Below are positions 1 through 7,301 of a DNA stretch of 56,534 nucleotides, one piece after another. Positions within the stretch are counted from its first letter, which is position 1. Each line of letters opens with the position of its first letter. This stretch comes from Oleiagrimonas sp964566965. Its GTDB lineage: Bacteria > Pseudomonadota > Gammaproteobacteria > Xanthomonadales > Rhodanobacteraceae. Both the position numbers and the translations under genes were made by a program. The notes beneath the pieces were generated by a model. The model searched no databases and was not told where the DNA came from. It saw only the letters and a list, made by a program, of their open reading frames with translations. The DNA is taken from positions 1 through 56,534 of the forward strand of contig CAZMKO010000008.1 of assembly GCA_964566965.1 (NCBI GenBank), read 5' to 3'.

Positions 1-85
1 GCACCAAGCCATCGCACTACCCCCGTCGAAGCCAGAAACACCCCCGGGGAACGATTGCTCGTCGACAGTATATATGGAGTCGGCA

Positions 86-108
86 CGGTCCGGTTCAAGT
101 CCGGACCG
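86..108. other. perfect 8-bp hairpin resembling a tRNA T-arm
   Basis: An 8-bp perfect inverted repeat (86-93 with 101-108) encloses the 7-nt loop TTCAAGT, so the centre reads like a tRNA T-stem and T-loop. I could not find matching acceptor, D or anticodon arms upstream, so this is not called a tRNA. It lies just past the end of smpB and could serve as that gene's 3' stem-loop, although no T-run follows on the minus strand. Confidence 0.45.
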
Positions 109-142
109 GAGATTCAGGCGGCCTTCGGGCACGGTGGGGCGT

Positions 143-631
143 TTATGCCGACGGGTTGTGTGCCCGCATCACGCGCTGCTTTTCGCGGTTCCAGTCGCGC
201 TCCTTTTCGGTGGCGCGCTTGTCGTGGGCCTGTTTGCCCTTGGCCAGGCCGATTTCCACCTTGACGTGATTGGCCTTCCAGTACATCGCCGTGGGCACCA
301 GGGTGTAGCCCTTGCGCTCGACCGCGCCGATCAGCTCGTCGATCTCGCGGCGGTTGAGCAGCAGTTTGCGGGTACGCCGGTCGTCGGCGACCACGTGCGT
401 GGAAGCACTGATGAGGGGCGGGATGGAGGCGCCGAACAGGTAGATTTCGCCATGCTTGACCAGGGCGTAGCTGTCGCCGAAGTTGATGCGTCCGGCGCGC
501 AGGGACTTCACTTCCCAGCCCTGCAGGGCGATACCGGCTTCGAAGCGCTTGTCGATATGGTATTCGTAGCGGGCGCGCTTGTTCAGCGCGATGGTGTTGC
601 TGCCCGGTTTTTTGCCCTTGTTTTTTGCCAT
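143..631 (-). CDS. smpB: SsrA-binding protein SmpB
   Basis: SmpB is the small RNA-binding protein that partners tmRNA in rescuing ribosomes stalled on broken mRNAs. The 162-residue product has the usual family length. It shows the conserved core ARYEYHIDKRFEAGIALQGWEV split over the beta-barrel, with GWEVKSLR near residues 38-45, and a basic C-terminal tail containing DKRATEKERDWNREK. That tail inserts in the mRNA channel in known SmpB proteins. It is divergent from ratA, the linkage also seen in enterobacteria. I see no tmRNA gene in the 142 bases beyond its stop. Confidence 0.97.
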   Translation of the reverse strand: MAKNKGKKPGSNTIALNKRARYEYHIDKRFEAGIALQGWEVKSLRAGRINFGDSYALVKHGEIYLFGASIPPLISASTHVVADDRRTRKLLLNRREIDELIGAVERKGYTLVPTAMYWKANHVKVEIGLAKGKQAHDKRATEKERDWNREKQRVMRAHNPSA

Positions 632-694
632 GTCCGTTACTATGACGCGTTGAAGGCGCCCGAGGGCGCTGCATGATACCGAATCGGGGTTGCC

Positions 695-1126
695 GTGATC
701 GAAATTCGCCGTAGCGCATTGGTGGGCTTTTCACCCGCGCAGATGTTTGACCTGGTCAACGATGTGCAAGCATACCCAAAGCGGTTTGCCTGGTGTTCGG
801 GCGCCGAGGTGCTCGAGCACGACGGTGACACGCTGGTGGCCAGGCTGGATCTGCGCTTTGCCGGCCTTCGGCACAGCTTCACGACCCGCAACGTGGCCCG
901 GGAGCCGGATCGTATCACCGTGAGTCTGGTCGAAGGGCCGTTCAGCTCGCTGGAGGGGCAATGGACGTTCACGGCACTTGGCGAGCGCGGTTGCAAGGTG
1001 GGCCTGCAGCTGGATTTCGACTACACCGGGCGTATTGGCGGTCTGGCCCTGAAACTGGGTTTCCAGGGGCTGGCCAACCGCATGGTGGATGATTTCTGCC
1101 GCGAGGCGAAGCGCGCATATGGATGA
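695..1126 (+). CDS. ratA: RatA-family START/COQ10-like protein
   Basis: This 143-residue protein belongs to the RatA/COQ10 polyketide cyclase-like family, small START folds. Members are described either as ubiquinone-binding chaperone-like proteins or, in E. coli, as RatA, reported to inhibit 70S assembly. Visible family features are the N-terminal IEIRRSALVGFSPAQMFDLV, the FAWCSGAEVLE segment and the C-terminal LANRMVDDFCREAKRAYG helix. The start is GTG at 695. The gene is divergent from smpB and overlaps the next gene by 8 nt, indicating an operon. The toxin role is disputed for the family, so the quinone-related role is at least as likely. Confidence 0.9.
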   Translation: MIEIRRSALVGFSPAQMFDLVNDVQAYPKRFAWCSGAEVLEHDGDTLVARLDLRFAGLRHSFTTRNVAREPDRITVSLVEGPFSSLEGQWTFTALGERGCKVGLQLDFDYTGRIGGLALKLGFQGLANRMVDDFCREAKRAYG

Positions 1127-1418
1127 TGACCGGGACCCGCGTCTGCGGGTGGAAGTGGTGTATGTCGAGCCGGGCCGCGTGTGGGCACGCACGGTACGCC
1201 TGGCGCCGGGGACGGTGGTGCGTGATGCGGTGGACATGTCCGGCCTGGCGCGGGAGCGCCCGGACGCGGATGTGGGCGACGGCAACCTCGGGGTGTTCGG
1301 TCACCGCGTCAAGCCGACGCATCGGTTGCGTGACGGCGATCGCGTCGAGGTATACCGCCCCTTGACCCTGGATCCGATGGAAGCGCGCCGGCGGCGCGCA
1401 CGCCGAAGCGGCGACTGA
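1119..1418 (+). CDS. rnfH: RnfH-family ubiquitin-like protein (RatB)
   Basis: A 99-residue protein of the RnfH/RatB family with a beta-grasp, ubiquitin-like fold. The ATG at 1119 is chosen because it gives the typical RLRVEVVYVEPGRVWARTVRL start and overlaps the ratA stop by 8 nt, which suggests translational coupling. An in-frame upstream start at 1089 would lie deep inside ratA. The family motif GVFGHRVKPTHRLRDGDRVEVYRPL is present from about residue 58 (seen as GVFGHRV, then DGDRVEVYRPL). The C-terminus is basic (RRRRARRSGD). Its biochemical role is not established. The name RnfH comes from its location next to the rnf cluster in Rhodobacter. Confidence 0.88.
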   Translation: MDDDRDPRLRVEVVYVEPGRVWARTVRLAPGTVVRDAVDMSGLARERPDADVGDGNLGVFGHRVKPTHRLRDGDRVEVYRPLTLDPMEARRRRARRSGD

Positions 1419-1440
1419 GCACAGGTGAAGAAAAAACACT

Positions 1441-1500
1441 TGCCTGCTGCGGGTGCCAGCGGCACGTCCGTTACGGCCGTCGAATTTTCCACAAGCTCCG
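1441..1500. repeat. short interspersed repeat in a convergent gap, copy 1
   Basis: About 58 bases between the converging rnfH and bamE stops resemble 7203-7260, which lies between another converging gene pair. Both copies share CCTGCTGC at the left, a GT-CC and GGCAC middle, and ATTTTCCACAAG-TCCG at the right. I estimate roughly 70-75 per cent identity by eye. No other repeat family in the window looks like it. Confidence 0.5.
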
Positions 1501-1532
1501 GCGGATAACCGGCTCGCGGCGCGACCGGGCGG

Positions 1533-1943
1533 TCAGTCCTTGTCGCCCTTGGCGCCTTCGCGATCGGCCTTGTCGGTGCCGGCGGCATCGTACATCTTGG
1601 CCTGTTCCAGCATCTTGCTGTTGTCGGCCGCGAACAGGCTGCCTTCGGTCTTGACCAGGGTGTCGTTGTTGAAATACAGCGTCAGTTTGCGCGTCTCGGG
1701 TGTGCCGCCGCGGCGGGAAAACGCATGCACGTAATCCCAGCGGTCATGATCGAAGGGGCTGTCGATGGACGGTGAGCCCATCAATACGACCACCTGGCGC
1801 TTGGTCATGCCCGGTTCGAGCTTGTCGACGGTTTTCTTGTCCAGCAGATTGCCCTGCTGCAGCGGCGGATGGTAGACCAGCCCGCAGCCGGCCACGGCGG
1901 CCGCCAGGAGCGTGCAGGTCAGGGTACGGAAAAGCGTTCGCAT
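1533..1943 (-). CDS. bamE: outer membrane assembly lipoprotein BamE (OmlA/SmpA)
   Basis: BamE is the small lipoprotein of the BAM complex that inserts beta-barrel proteins into the outer membrane. The ATG at 1943 gives a 136-residue precursor beginning MRTLFRTLTCTLLAAAVAGC, whose lipobox AVAGC predicts lipidation at Cys20. The SmpA/OmlA core follows: GNLLDKKTVDKLEPGMTKRQV, VVLMGSPSIDSPFDHDRWDY and RKLTLYFNNDTLVK. The C-terminal tail is lysine- and aspartate-rich. It is divergent from fur, the arrangement described for omlA-fur in Xanthomonas, and the 191-bp gap must hold both promoters. A longer in-frame upstream reading exists but has no signal sequence at its start. Confidence 0.95.
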   Translation of the reverse strand: MRTLFRTLTCTLLAAAVAGCGLVYHPPLQQGNLLDKKTVDKLEPGMTKRQVVVLMGSPSIDSPFDHDRWDYVHAFSRRGGTPETRKLTLYFNNDTLVKTEGSLFAADNSKMLEQAKMYDAAGTDKADREGAKGDKD

Positions 1944-2134
1944 GCGGCATGGATCCGATTGGGCCAAGTGCCCGGATGATACACCAAGGACGCCCGCGGA
2001 TCGGCACGTCGACACGCGTGGTCGACATCGGGCCGATGCCGTTCGATCTCGGGTATCATGGGAGTGCGTGCCCGCTACCATGCCTGACGGCAGGCACGGC
2101 ACGTCATCCGACCCATTCGTCGACGAGGAACAGC

Positions 2135-2548
2135 ATGGACCAGGAAACACAGGAACTGCGCCGCGCCGGCCTCAAGGTGACGCATCCGCGGATGCGCATC
2201 CTGCACCTGCTCGAGGACTCCGAAGAGCGTCATTTGACGGCCGAGGACATCTACAAACGCCTGCTGGCCGGCGAGGAGGACATCGGTCTGGCCACCGTGT
2301 ACCGTGTGTTGACCCAGTTCGAGGCGGTCGGGATCGTCGTCAAGCACAATTTCGAGAGCGGCCAGGCGGTCTACGAGCTCGATCGTGGTGAGCACCACGA
2401 CCACATGATCAATGTTGACAACGGCGACGTGATCGAATTCGTCAGCCAGGAAATCGAGCGCCTGCAGCATGAAATCGCGGCCGAGCACGGTTACGAGATC
2501 GTCGACCACAGTCTGGTGCTGTACGTGCGGGAGAAGCGCAAGCGCTAA
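2135..2548 (+). CDS. fur: ferric uptake regulator Fur
   Basis: Fur represses iron-uptake genes when bound to Fe2+. The 137-residue protein has the winged-helix part (KVTHPRMRILHLLED, ATVYRVLTQFEAVGIVVKHNF) and the metal-sensing HHDH motif at residues 87-90, followed by a dimerisation domain. It has no cysteine at all. The position where many Fur proteins carry CxxC reads MINVDNG here, so a Cys-coordinated structural zinc is not possible. The ATG at 2135 follows a GAGGAA ribosome site. A likely target is the TonB receptor gene at 15922-18255, which has a Fur box upstream. Confidence 0.96.
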   Translation: MDQETQELRRAGLKVTHPRMRILHLLEDSEERHLTAEDIYKRLLAGEEDIGLATVYRVLTQFEAVGIVVKHNFESGQAVYELDRGEHHDHMINVDNGDVIEFVSQEIERLQHEIAAEHGYEIVDHSLVLYVREKRKR

Positions 2549-2569
2549 GCCCGGCGGCGTACGAAAAAC

Positions 2570-2591
2570 GAGCAAATCCGGTAATTTGCTC
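2570..2591 (+). terminator. stem-loop after fur
   Basis: A perfect 8-bp stem (GAGCAAAT with ATTTGCTC) around a 6-nt loop begins 22 nt after the fur stop and is followed by CGCTTTCCTC. The T-tract is weak, so termination may be partial. Confidence 0.5.
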
Positions 2592-2661
2592 CGCTTTCCT
2601 CATGTGAATACTGGTCGGCCGCCGATGGTGCGACGAGAGTCGTCCGGCCTGCCGGCAGGCA

Positions 2662-2846
2662 AAGAAAAAGGCCGCGACAGATACATGCCTGTTCTGTCGA
2701 CGGCCATGGCCTGATATGGATGTTGTTCCGACCCGACGTCGGTATGCCATATCGGCTGGGTGGCATCCTGCCTCCCTGTCGGATCGACTGTCCCCACAAT
2801 CGATCCGGACCCGCCATCCTGGTGCGGATGGCGACTCCCCCACATC
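2662..2846 (-). ncRNA. candidate structured small RNA with Rho-independent terminator
   Basis: On the minus strand this segment folds into consecutive local hairpins. They are 2833-2812 (8-bp perfect stem, 6-nt loop), 2806-2781 (11 bp with one G-U pair, GGGG loop), 2776-2758 (GGCA/UGCC stem with a GGA apical loop, extended by GGG/CCC), 2753-2713 (7-bp arms) and 2705-2670. The last has a two-part GC-rich stem followed by TTTTTC, a convincing terminator. A TATAAC hexamer on the minus strand (2856-2851) could be the -10 box, giving a transcript of about 185 nt. The -35 region is poor. GGA-type loops are typical of RNAs that titrate CsrA/RsmA. The terminator may alternatively serve only the kinase mRNA ending at 2934. 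Confidence 0.45.
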
Positions 2847-2933
2847 ACTGGTTATATAGCCTACCGAAGTCGGTTCAGCTGCGGTATCAGAAAGATTCCT
2901 AGAAAGCCGGATCCGCGTGTCGGACCGGTATCG

Positions 2934-4544
2934 TCATGTCGCGCGAGCGGAGTCGCCGTTGTCGCCGGCCGTGGCCAGCGGTGTGTGCAGAAGGATGTGC
3001 AGGCGGGTGCCGCGAGCGTCCGAATGCAGCCGGAAATATCCGCCCAGCGCGGTGATGCGGTCACGCATGCTCTGCAAGCCCCGGCCACCGCGACGACGCT
3101 CGGTGGGGATGGGAACGCCCATGCCGTCGTCACGGATGGACAGGATCACCACGTGACGTTGATGGCGTTGGCCGACCCGCAGCCGCAACCACAGGTTGGT
3201 GGCGCGGGCGTGCCGCACCGCGTTGGTGGCCGCTTCCTGGGCGACACGATAGATGGCGATGCGGGTGTCCTCGTCCAGCGAGTGCGGGTCGCCGTGCAGG
3301 GAGAAGTGATACCCCATCCGCGCGCTCTGCAGCAGGCTCTGGATGGGGCCTTCCTCCAGTGCGCGGGCGAGTCCGAATTCGTCCAGCACCGTCGGCCGCA
3401 GACTGTCCAGCATGCGCCGTACCGCCGCGCGCATGTGCGCGATGATTTCGTTGATCGAAGCCGCCACGTCACCCATGCCGGCTTCGTCCAGGCGGGACTG
3501 GGCCAGCTTGACCCGGGTCTGGATCGCGGTGAGGTTCTGGCCCAGTTCGTCATGCAGCTCGCCGGCCATGTAGCGACGCTGTTCTTCCTCCACGCGCAGG
3601 TTGCGGCGCGCAGCGTCGCTGAGCTTGCGGGCCAGGTGGTCGAGGCGGCGATTGGCCCCTTCCAGACGCGCGTTCTGCACGGCCAGGCGCTCGCTGCTAC
3701 GACGCAACGCGTCGATGGCGCTGCCCAGCATCAGCGTGGCGGTACCGGCCACGGCCAGGAACAAGTGGGCCTGGGCCGGCGCGTTGAGGTGTCCACTCAA
3801 CCCCGCGAAAGCCGTCATGGCCAGACTCACCACCAGCATGCTGGCCGCTGCGCCGCGCCAGCCGTGGCGGAAGGCGAAAAACAGCACCGGTGCCAGTGAC
3901 AGGGTGCGGGCAAAGTCCGACAGCGGCGCGCCGTCCTGGATCAACAGGAACAGCACGGCCAGCGACGGCACGAGAAAGATCACGCCGTCACGCAGCAGGC
4001 GGCGCAGCGCCATCCGGTCGGGCCGGGCCCGCAGCAGCAGGACCAGCACAGGTGCCACCAGCAACATGCCCAGGTAGTCGCCCATCATGTCCGCGCCCAG
4101 CATGCCGATCAATGACGGCAGCGCCGAGCCGGCATGGATGGACATGACCAGCACCGCATCCAGTGCCGTGGTCGCCGCCGATACCAGCAACGCCGAGGCC
4201 AGCAGGCGCACCACGTGATCCGGCGCATGCAGCGTCGGGCGCGCGCCGAGGCCACGCGCGAGAGCCACGCAGATGGCCGCCACCACGGTGTCGGGCATGT
4301 CGCCCAGCAGGAAGATGGGGTTGGCGACATGGTCCAGCCATATGCCGGCGACCAGGCTGCCACCCCATTCGCCGGCGACCAGCCACGGCCAGTATCGCGG
4401 CGGCGTGATGAACAGCATGCCGAAGCGCCAGCCGGCCAGCAGGTTCCAGTACACCGATTGGGTCGGCCACAGGCCGATCCACACGGCGAAGTAGACCACG
4501 CCGAGCAGCGGGCCGCGCCAGGGCAGGGGACGGGATATCGACAT
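2934..4544 (-). CDS. MASE1-domain sensor histidine kinase (NarX/UhpB-like)
   Basis: A 536-residue inner-membrane sensor kinase. The N-terminal half is very hydrophobic, with about eight membrane segments matching the MASE1 sensory domain. A short coiled stretch follows (VQNARLEGANRRLDHLARKL), then a HisKA_3 dimerisation domain with the phospho-acceptor His near residue 331 in ELHDELGQNL. The HATPase_c domain has NAVRHA near 441 and DDGMG near 472. The start at 4544 (MSISRPLPW) is preferred over an in-frame upstream one because hydrophobic sequence begins immediately. The response-regulator gene is divergent 103 bp away and is the probable partner. The ligand is unknown. Confidence 0.92.
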   Translation of the reverse strand: MSISRPLPWRGPLLGVVYFAVWIGLWPTQSVYWNLLAGWRFGMLFITPPRYWPWLVAGEWGGSLVAGIWLDHVANPIFLLGDMPDTVVAAICVALARGLGARPTLHAPDHVVRLLASALLVSAATTALDAVLVMSIHAGSALPSLIGMLGADMMGDYLGMLLVAPVLVLLLRARPDRMALRRLLRDGVIFLVPSLAVLFLLIQDGAPLSDFARTLSLAPVLFFAFRHGWRGAAASMLVVSLAMTAFAGLSGHLNAPAQAHLFLAVAGTATLMLGSAIDALRRSSERLAVQNARLEGANRRLDHLARKLSDAARRNLRVEEEQRRYMAGELHDELGQNLTAIQTRVKLAQSRLDEAGMGDVAASINEIIAHMRAAVRRMLDSLRPTVLDEFGLARALEEGPIQSLLQSARMGYHFSLHGDPHSLDEDTRIAIYRVAQEAATNAVRHARATNLWLRLRVGQRHQRHVVILSIRDDGMGVPIPTERRRGGRGLQSMRDRITALGGYFRLHSDARGTRLHILLHTPLATAGDNGDSARAT

Positions 4545-4647
4545 GCGGTCATGGTACGGGGCGCGGGCGCACGATTGCACGTGTTTCGTTGGGCGCCGGA
4601 TCGGGTGACGACTAGGCGGCACTTGCCGCACGCGCTAAAGTTGCGCC

Positions 4648-5277
4648 ATGCACAGTATTGTCCTGGTTGATGACCACGCCATCGTCCGCGAGGGGTTCAA
4701 GCGCCTGATCGAGCTGGAGGACGACCTCGACGTCAAGGCCGAGTGCCGTTCCGCGGACGAGGCCGTGGAAGCGGTTACCCGCGAACGGCCGGATCTGGTC
4801 GCGCTGGACCTGTCGTTGCCCGACGGAGGCGGCCTGCCGTTGATCGAGCATCTGCTCAGCGTGTCGCCACAGACCCGCATCGTGGTGCTGTCGATGCATG
4901 ACGGCGAGCCCTACGTGTCCGAAGCGCTGCGTCGTGGCGCCAGCGGTTATGTCACCAAGGGTGTGGCGCCGGAGGAGCTGGTGGCCGGGTTGCGCGAGGT
5001 GATGCAGGGCCATACCTACCTGAGCTCGGACCTTGTCCGACGCCGCGCCGGACGTACGCCGGAGGAACTGGACCCGCTGCATCGCCTGACGGCACGCGAA
5101 CGCGAGGTGTTCCTGTTGCTGGCCGAGGGACTCACGCCCAAGCAGGTGGCCGCGGAGCTCGGCATCGGCCAGAAGACCGTCTACATCCACCGCGCCAGCC
5201 TGATGGGCAAGCTGGGCGCCGGCTCGGAGCTGGACCTGTACCGGCTGGCCGTGGAACGCGGCCTGATCGCGGTATGA
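4648..5277 (+). CDS. NarL/FixJ-type response regulator
   Basis: A 209-residue two-component regulator. It has a receiver domain with the acidic pair DD at residues 8-9, phospho-acceptor Asp54 (VALDLSLPDGG), Ser/Thr switch (VLSMHD) and Lys (YVTKG). A LuxR-type helix-turn-helix follows, containing LTAREREVFLLLAEGLTPKQVAAELGI and QKTVYIHRASLMGKL in sequence. The gene is divergent from the MASE1 kinase at 2934-4544, the expected partner. The beta-lactamase gene begins only 55 bp downstream on the same strand, so read-through into it is possible. The target genes cannot be read from the sequence. Confidence 0.93.
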   Translation: MHSIVLVDDHAIVREGFKRLIELEDDLDVKAECRSADEAVEAVTRERPDLVALDLSLPDGGGLPLIEHLLSVSPQTRIVVLSMHDGEPYVSEALRRGASGYVTKGVAPEELVAGLREVMQGHTYLSSDLVRRRAGRTPEELDPLHRLTAREREVFLLLAEGLTPKQVAAELGIGQKTVYIHRASLMGKLGAGSELDLYRLAVERGLIAV

Positions 5278-5332
5278 CGGGACGGCCCCACCCTGATTAC
5301 GAAAAATTGAACGAATCTACCGGAGTTTCGAC

Positions 5333-6205
5333 ATGAAACGACGCGACATCCTGCGCGGTGCACTGCTCGCGGGGGGCGGCCTGGCGTTGCTGCCGGGATC
5401 GCTCCGGGCCTCCCCGCGACATGCCGGATCCGATGGCGCGGCGCTGGAAAAGCGTCATGGCGGGCGACTGGGATTGTGCATCCTGGATACCGCCGACGGA
5501 CGCACCTTTCAATGGCGCGCCGACGAGCGCTTCTTGTTGTGCAGCACGTTCAAGCTGCTGGCGGTGGCACAGGTCCTGGCACGCGTGGATGCCGGCAAGG
5601 AGCGGCTGGACCGGCGCATCACCTTCACTCGCGACGACATCCTGGAATGGGCGCCGGTGACCCGCCAGCACGTGGGCGCACCGGGCATGAGTGTCGAGGC
5701 GCTGTGCGACGCGGCCATGACCATCAGCGACAATACGGCCGCCAATCTGTTGCTGCAGGCGGTCGGCGGCCCGGCCGCGGTCACCGCCTGGCTGCGTCGC
5801 GTCGGTGATCCGACAACCCGGCTGGATCGGCACGAACCCGAGCTCAATCGTCCCGACGGCGAGCGTGACACCACGACACCGATGGCCATGCTGCGGGACA
5901 TGCAGCGCCTCTTGCTTGGCGACGTATTGAAACCGGACTCGCGCGCGCGTCTCGTCGACTGGATGCGCCACAACCGGACCGCCGCCGGCAACCTGATCGC
6001 CGGATTGCCGGACGACTGGACGCTCGGCGACAAGACCGGCTCCGGAAATACCGCCAACAACGATGTGGCCATTCTCTGGCCGCCGGCCGGCAAGCCGCTG
6101 CTGGTGGCGGCGTACTACAGCAATCCCCACCTGGATGCCGACGCGCGCAAAGCCGTGCTGGCCGATGCCGGCCGCCTGGTGGCGCGCTGGCACGCTGCCG
6201 GTTGA
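5333..6205 (+). CDS. class A beta-lactamase with Tat-type signal peptide
   Basis: A 290-residue serine beta-lactamase that would hydrolyse penicillins and perhaps cephalosporins in the periplasm. All class A motifs are intact: Ser71 in STFK (71-74), SDN at 132-134, general base Glu168 in EPELN, and KTG at 234-236 followed by SG. The N-terminus MKRRDILRGALLAGGGLALL carries a twin-arginine motif and a hydrophobic stretch ending near LRA-SP, so export by Tat is likely. It begins 55 bp after a response regulator, with a CGGAG ribosome site. No ampR-like LysR gene is adjacent, so AmpR control is not indicated. The exact subclass cannot be given from motifs alone. Confidence 0.95.
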   Translation: MKRRDILRGALLAGGGLALLPGSLRASPRHAGSDGAALEKRHGGRLGLCILDTADGRTFQWRADERFLLCSTFKLLAVAQVLARVDAGKERLDRRITFTRDDILEWAPVTRQHVGAPGMSVEALCDAAMTISDNTAANLLLQAVGGPAAVTAWLRRVGDPTTRLDRHEPELNRPDGERDTTTPMAMLRDMQRLLLGDVLKPDSRARLVDWMRHNRTAAGNLIAGLPDDWTLGDKTGSGNTANNDVAILWPPAGKPLLVAAYYSNPHLDADARKAVLADAGRLVARWHAAG

Positions 6206-6377
6206 GGTACCTTCAAAAAACCGCGCGCTTGCGGACGCCTGTCGTGTGAAGCCGATCACGCCATGCCGGGCGTCGGAATGTGCCTACACGGTTTGGCGTT
6301 TTCGCCGATTGTCGTCGTGCGGGGGCTGCCGCATCGTGGCCGGCGCCAGGGAGACCTCGACACGTTCGGTCCCATGG

Positions 6378-6408
6378 GCATGCCACGACGGGGCGCGGCG
6401 TGCTTTTT
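6378..6408 (+). terminator. probable Rho-independent terminator in the bla-gacA gap
   Basis: GCATGCC (6378-6384) pairs with GGCGTGC (6397-6403) with one G-U pair and is followed by TTTTT. It lies about 170 nt after the beta-lactamase stop. The rest of the 315-bp gap (6206-6520) shows no open frame I trust. It presumably contains the promoter of the next gene. Confidence 0.5.
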
Positions 6409-6520
6409 CGGCGGGATCCGGTGGAATGTGGCGGCGCCTTGCCTGATGGAGCCCCCGTGTGGACCGCAACAAGGCATAATCCGTAACGGGGATGGAGAGG
6501 GAGCAACGAGTGAGGTTGCC

Positions 6521-7177
6521 ATGATCAGTGTCGTTCTGATTGATGATCACGAACTGGTGCGGGCGGGTTTCCGCATGATTCTCGAGAAGCAGCCCGATAT
6601 CGAGGTGCTGGGGGAGGCCGGGGGCGCCGAAGAGGGGTTGGAGTTGATTCGCCGCGTGAACCCGGACGTGGCGCTGGTGGATGTGCACATGCCCGGCATG
6701 AGCGGGCTTGAAATGACCGAGCGGGTGGTGCGCGCCGACATGCCCACGCAGATCGTCATCATCACGGTGGTCGACGATGCGCGCTTCCCGCGGCGCCTGC
6801 TTGATGCCGGTGCGCTCGGCTATCTCACCAAGAGCTGTCCGGCCAAGGCGCTGGTGGCGGCGGTGCACGACGTGGCGGCGGGCAAACGTTATCTGGCGCC
6901 CGAGGTGGCGCAAAAGCTGGCGTTGTCGACGCTCGACGGCGAGGATTCACCGTTCGACGTGCTGTCCAGCCGTGAGCTGGAGGTGGCGATGATGCTGGTG
7001 CGCGGGCAGAGCCTGGGCGCGATCGGCGAGCAATTGAATCTCAGTCCCAAAACCATTTCCACCTACAAGCAGCGCCTGCTGGACAAGCTGGGCCTGGAAC
7101 ACGTGGTCGGTCTGTCGCATCTGATGATGGCACATGGCCTGCTGGACATGCGTCAGCACGAACCGGTGTCAGGCTGA
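6521..7177 (+). CDS. gacA: GacA/UvrY-like response regulator
   Basis: A 218-residue NarL-family response regulator whose sequence follows the GacA/UvrY pattern throughout. It starts MISVVLIDDHELVRAGFRMIL, continues with phospho-acceptor Asp54 in VDVHMPGMSGLE, YLTKSCPAKALV, the inter-domain LALSTLDGEDSPFDVLSSRELEV (seen in two pieces) and the HTH GEQLNLSPKTISTYKQRLLDKL. In gammaproteobacteria this family is phosphorylated by the hybrid kinase GacS/BarA and activates the small RNAs that titrate CsrA/RsmA. No kinase gene is adjacent, which is normal for gacA, and uvrC is not downstream. The ATG at 6521 is chosen because the receiver domain begins there. Confidence 0.85.
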   Translation: MISVVLIDDHELVRAGFRMILEKQPDIEVLGEAGGAEEGLELIRRVNPDVALVDVHMPGMSGLEMTERVVRADMPTQIVIITVVDDARFPRRLLDAGALGYLTKSCPAKALVAAVHDVAAGKRYLAPEVAQKLALSTLDGEDSPFDVLSSRELEVAMMLVRGQSLGAIGEQLNLSPKTISTYKQRLLDKLGLEHVVGLSHLMMAHGLLDMRQHEPVSG

Positions 7178-7189
7178 GAACCGGAGCCC

Positions 7190-7260
7190 GTGGAAAATCG
7201 GCCACCTGCTGCAAGTACCGCTGGCACTCCCGCTACGCGGCCGGATTTTCCACAAGGTCC
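7190..7260. repeat. short interspersed repeat and long stem in a convergent gap, copy 2
   Basis: This gap between the convergent regulator and amidohydrolase stops holds a sequence related to 1441-1500. Here it is also bounded by an inverted repeat, GTGGAAAATC-GGCC (7190-7203) with GGCCGGATTTTCCAC (7239-7253), which pairs with a single bulge. It may act as a bidirectional terminator. Confidence 0.5.
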
Positions 7261-7301
7261 GAGCGGCCGGTGTGATACCGGGCCGCTCAGCACGCACGAG
7301 G

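Noticed and set aside
86..108. A complete tRNA gene
   Set aside because: No acceptor, D or anticodon arms can be placed at the required distances.
2662..2846. Identification as 6S RNA because of its length
   Set aside because: 6S RNA folds as one long stem with a central bubble and paired ends. This segment forms separate local hairpins.
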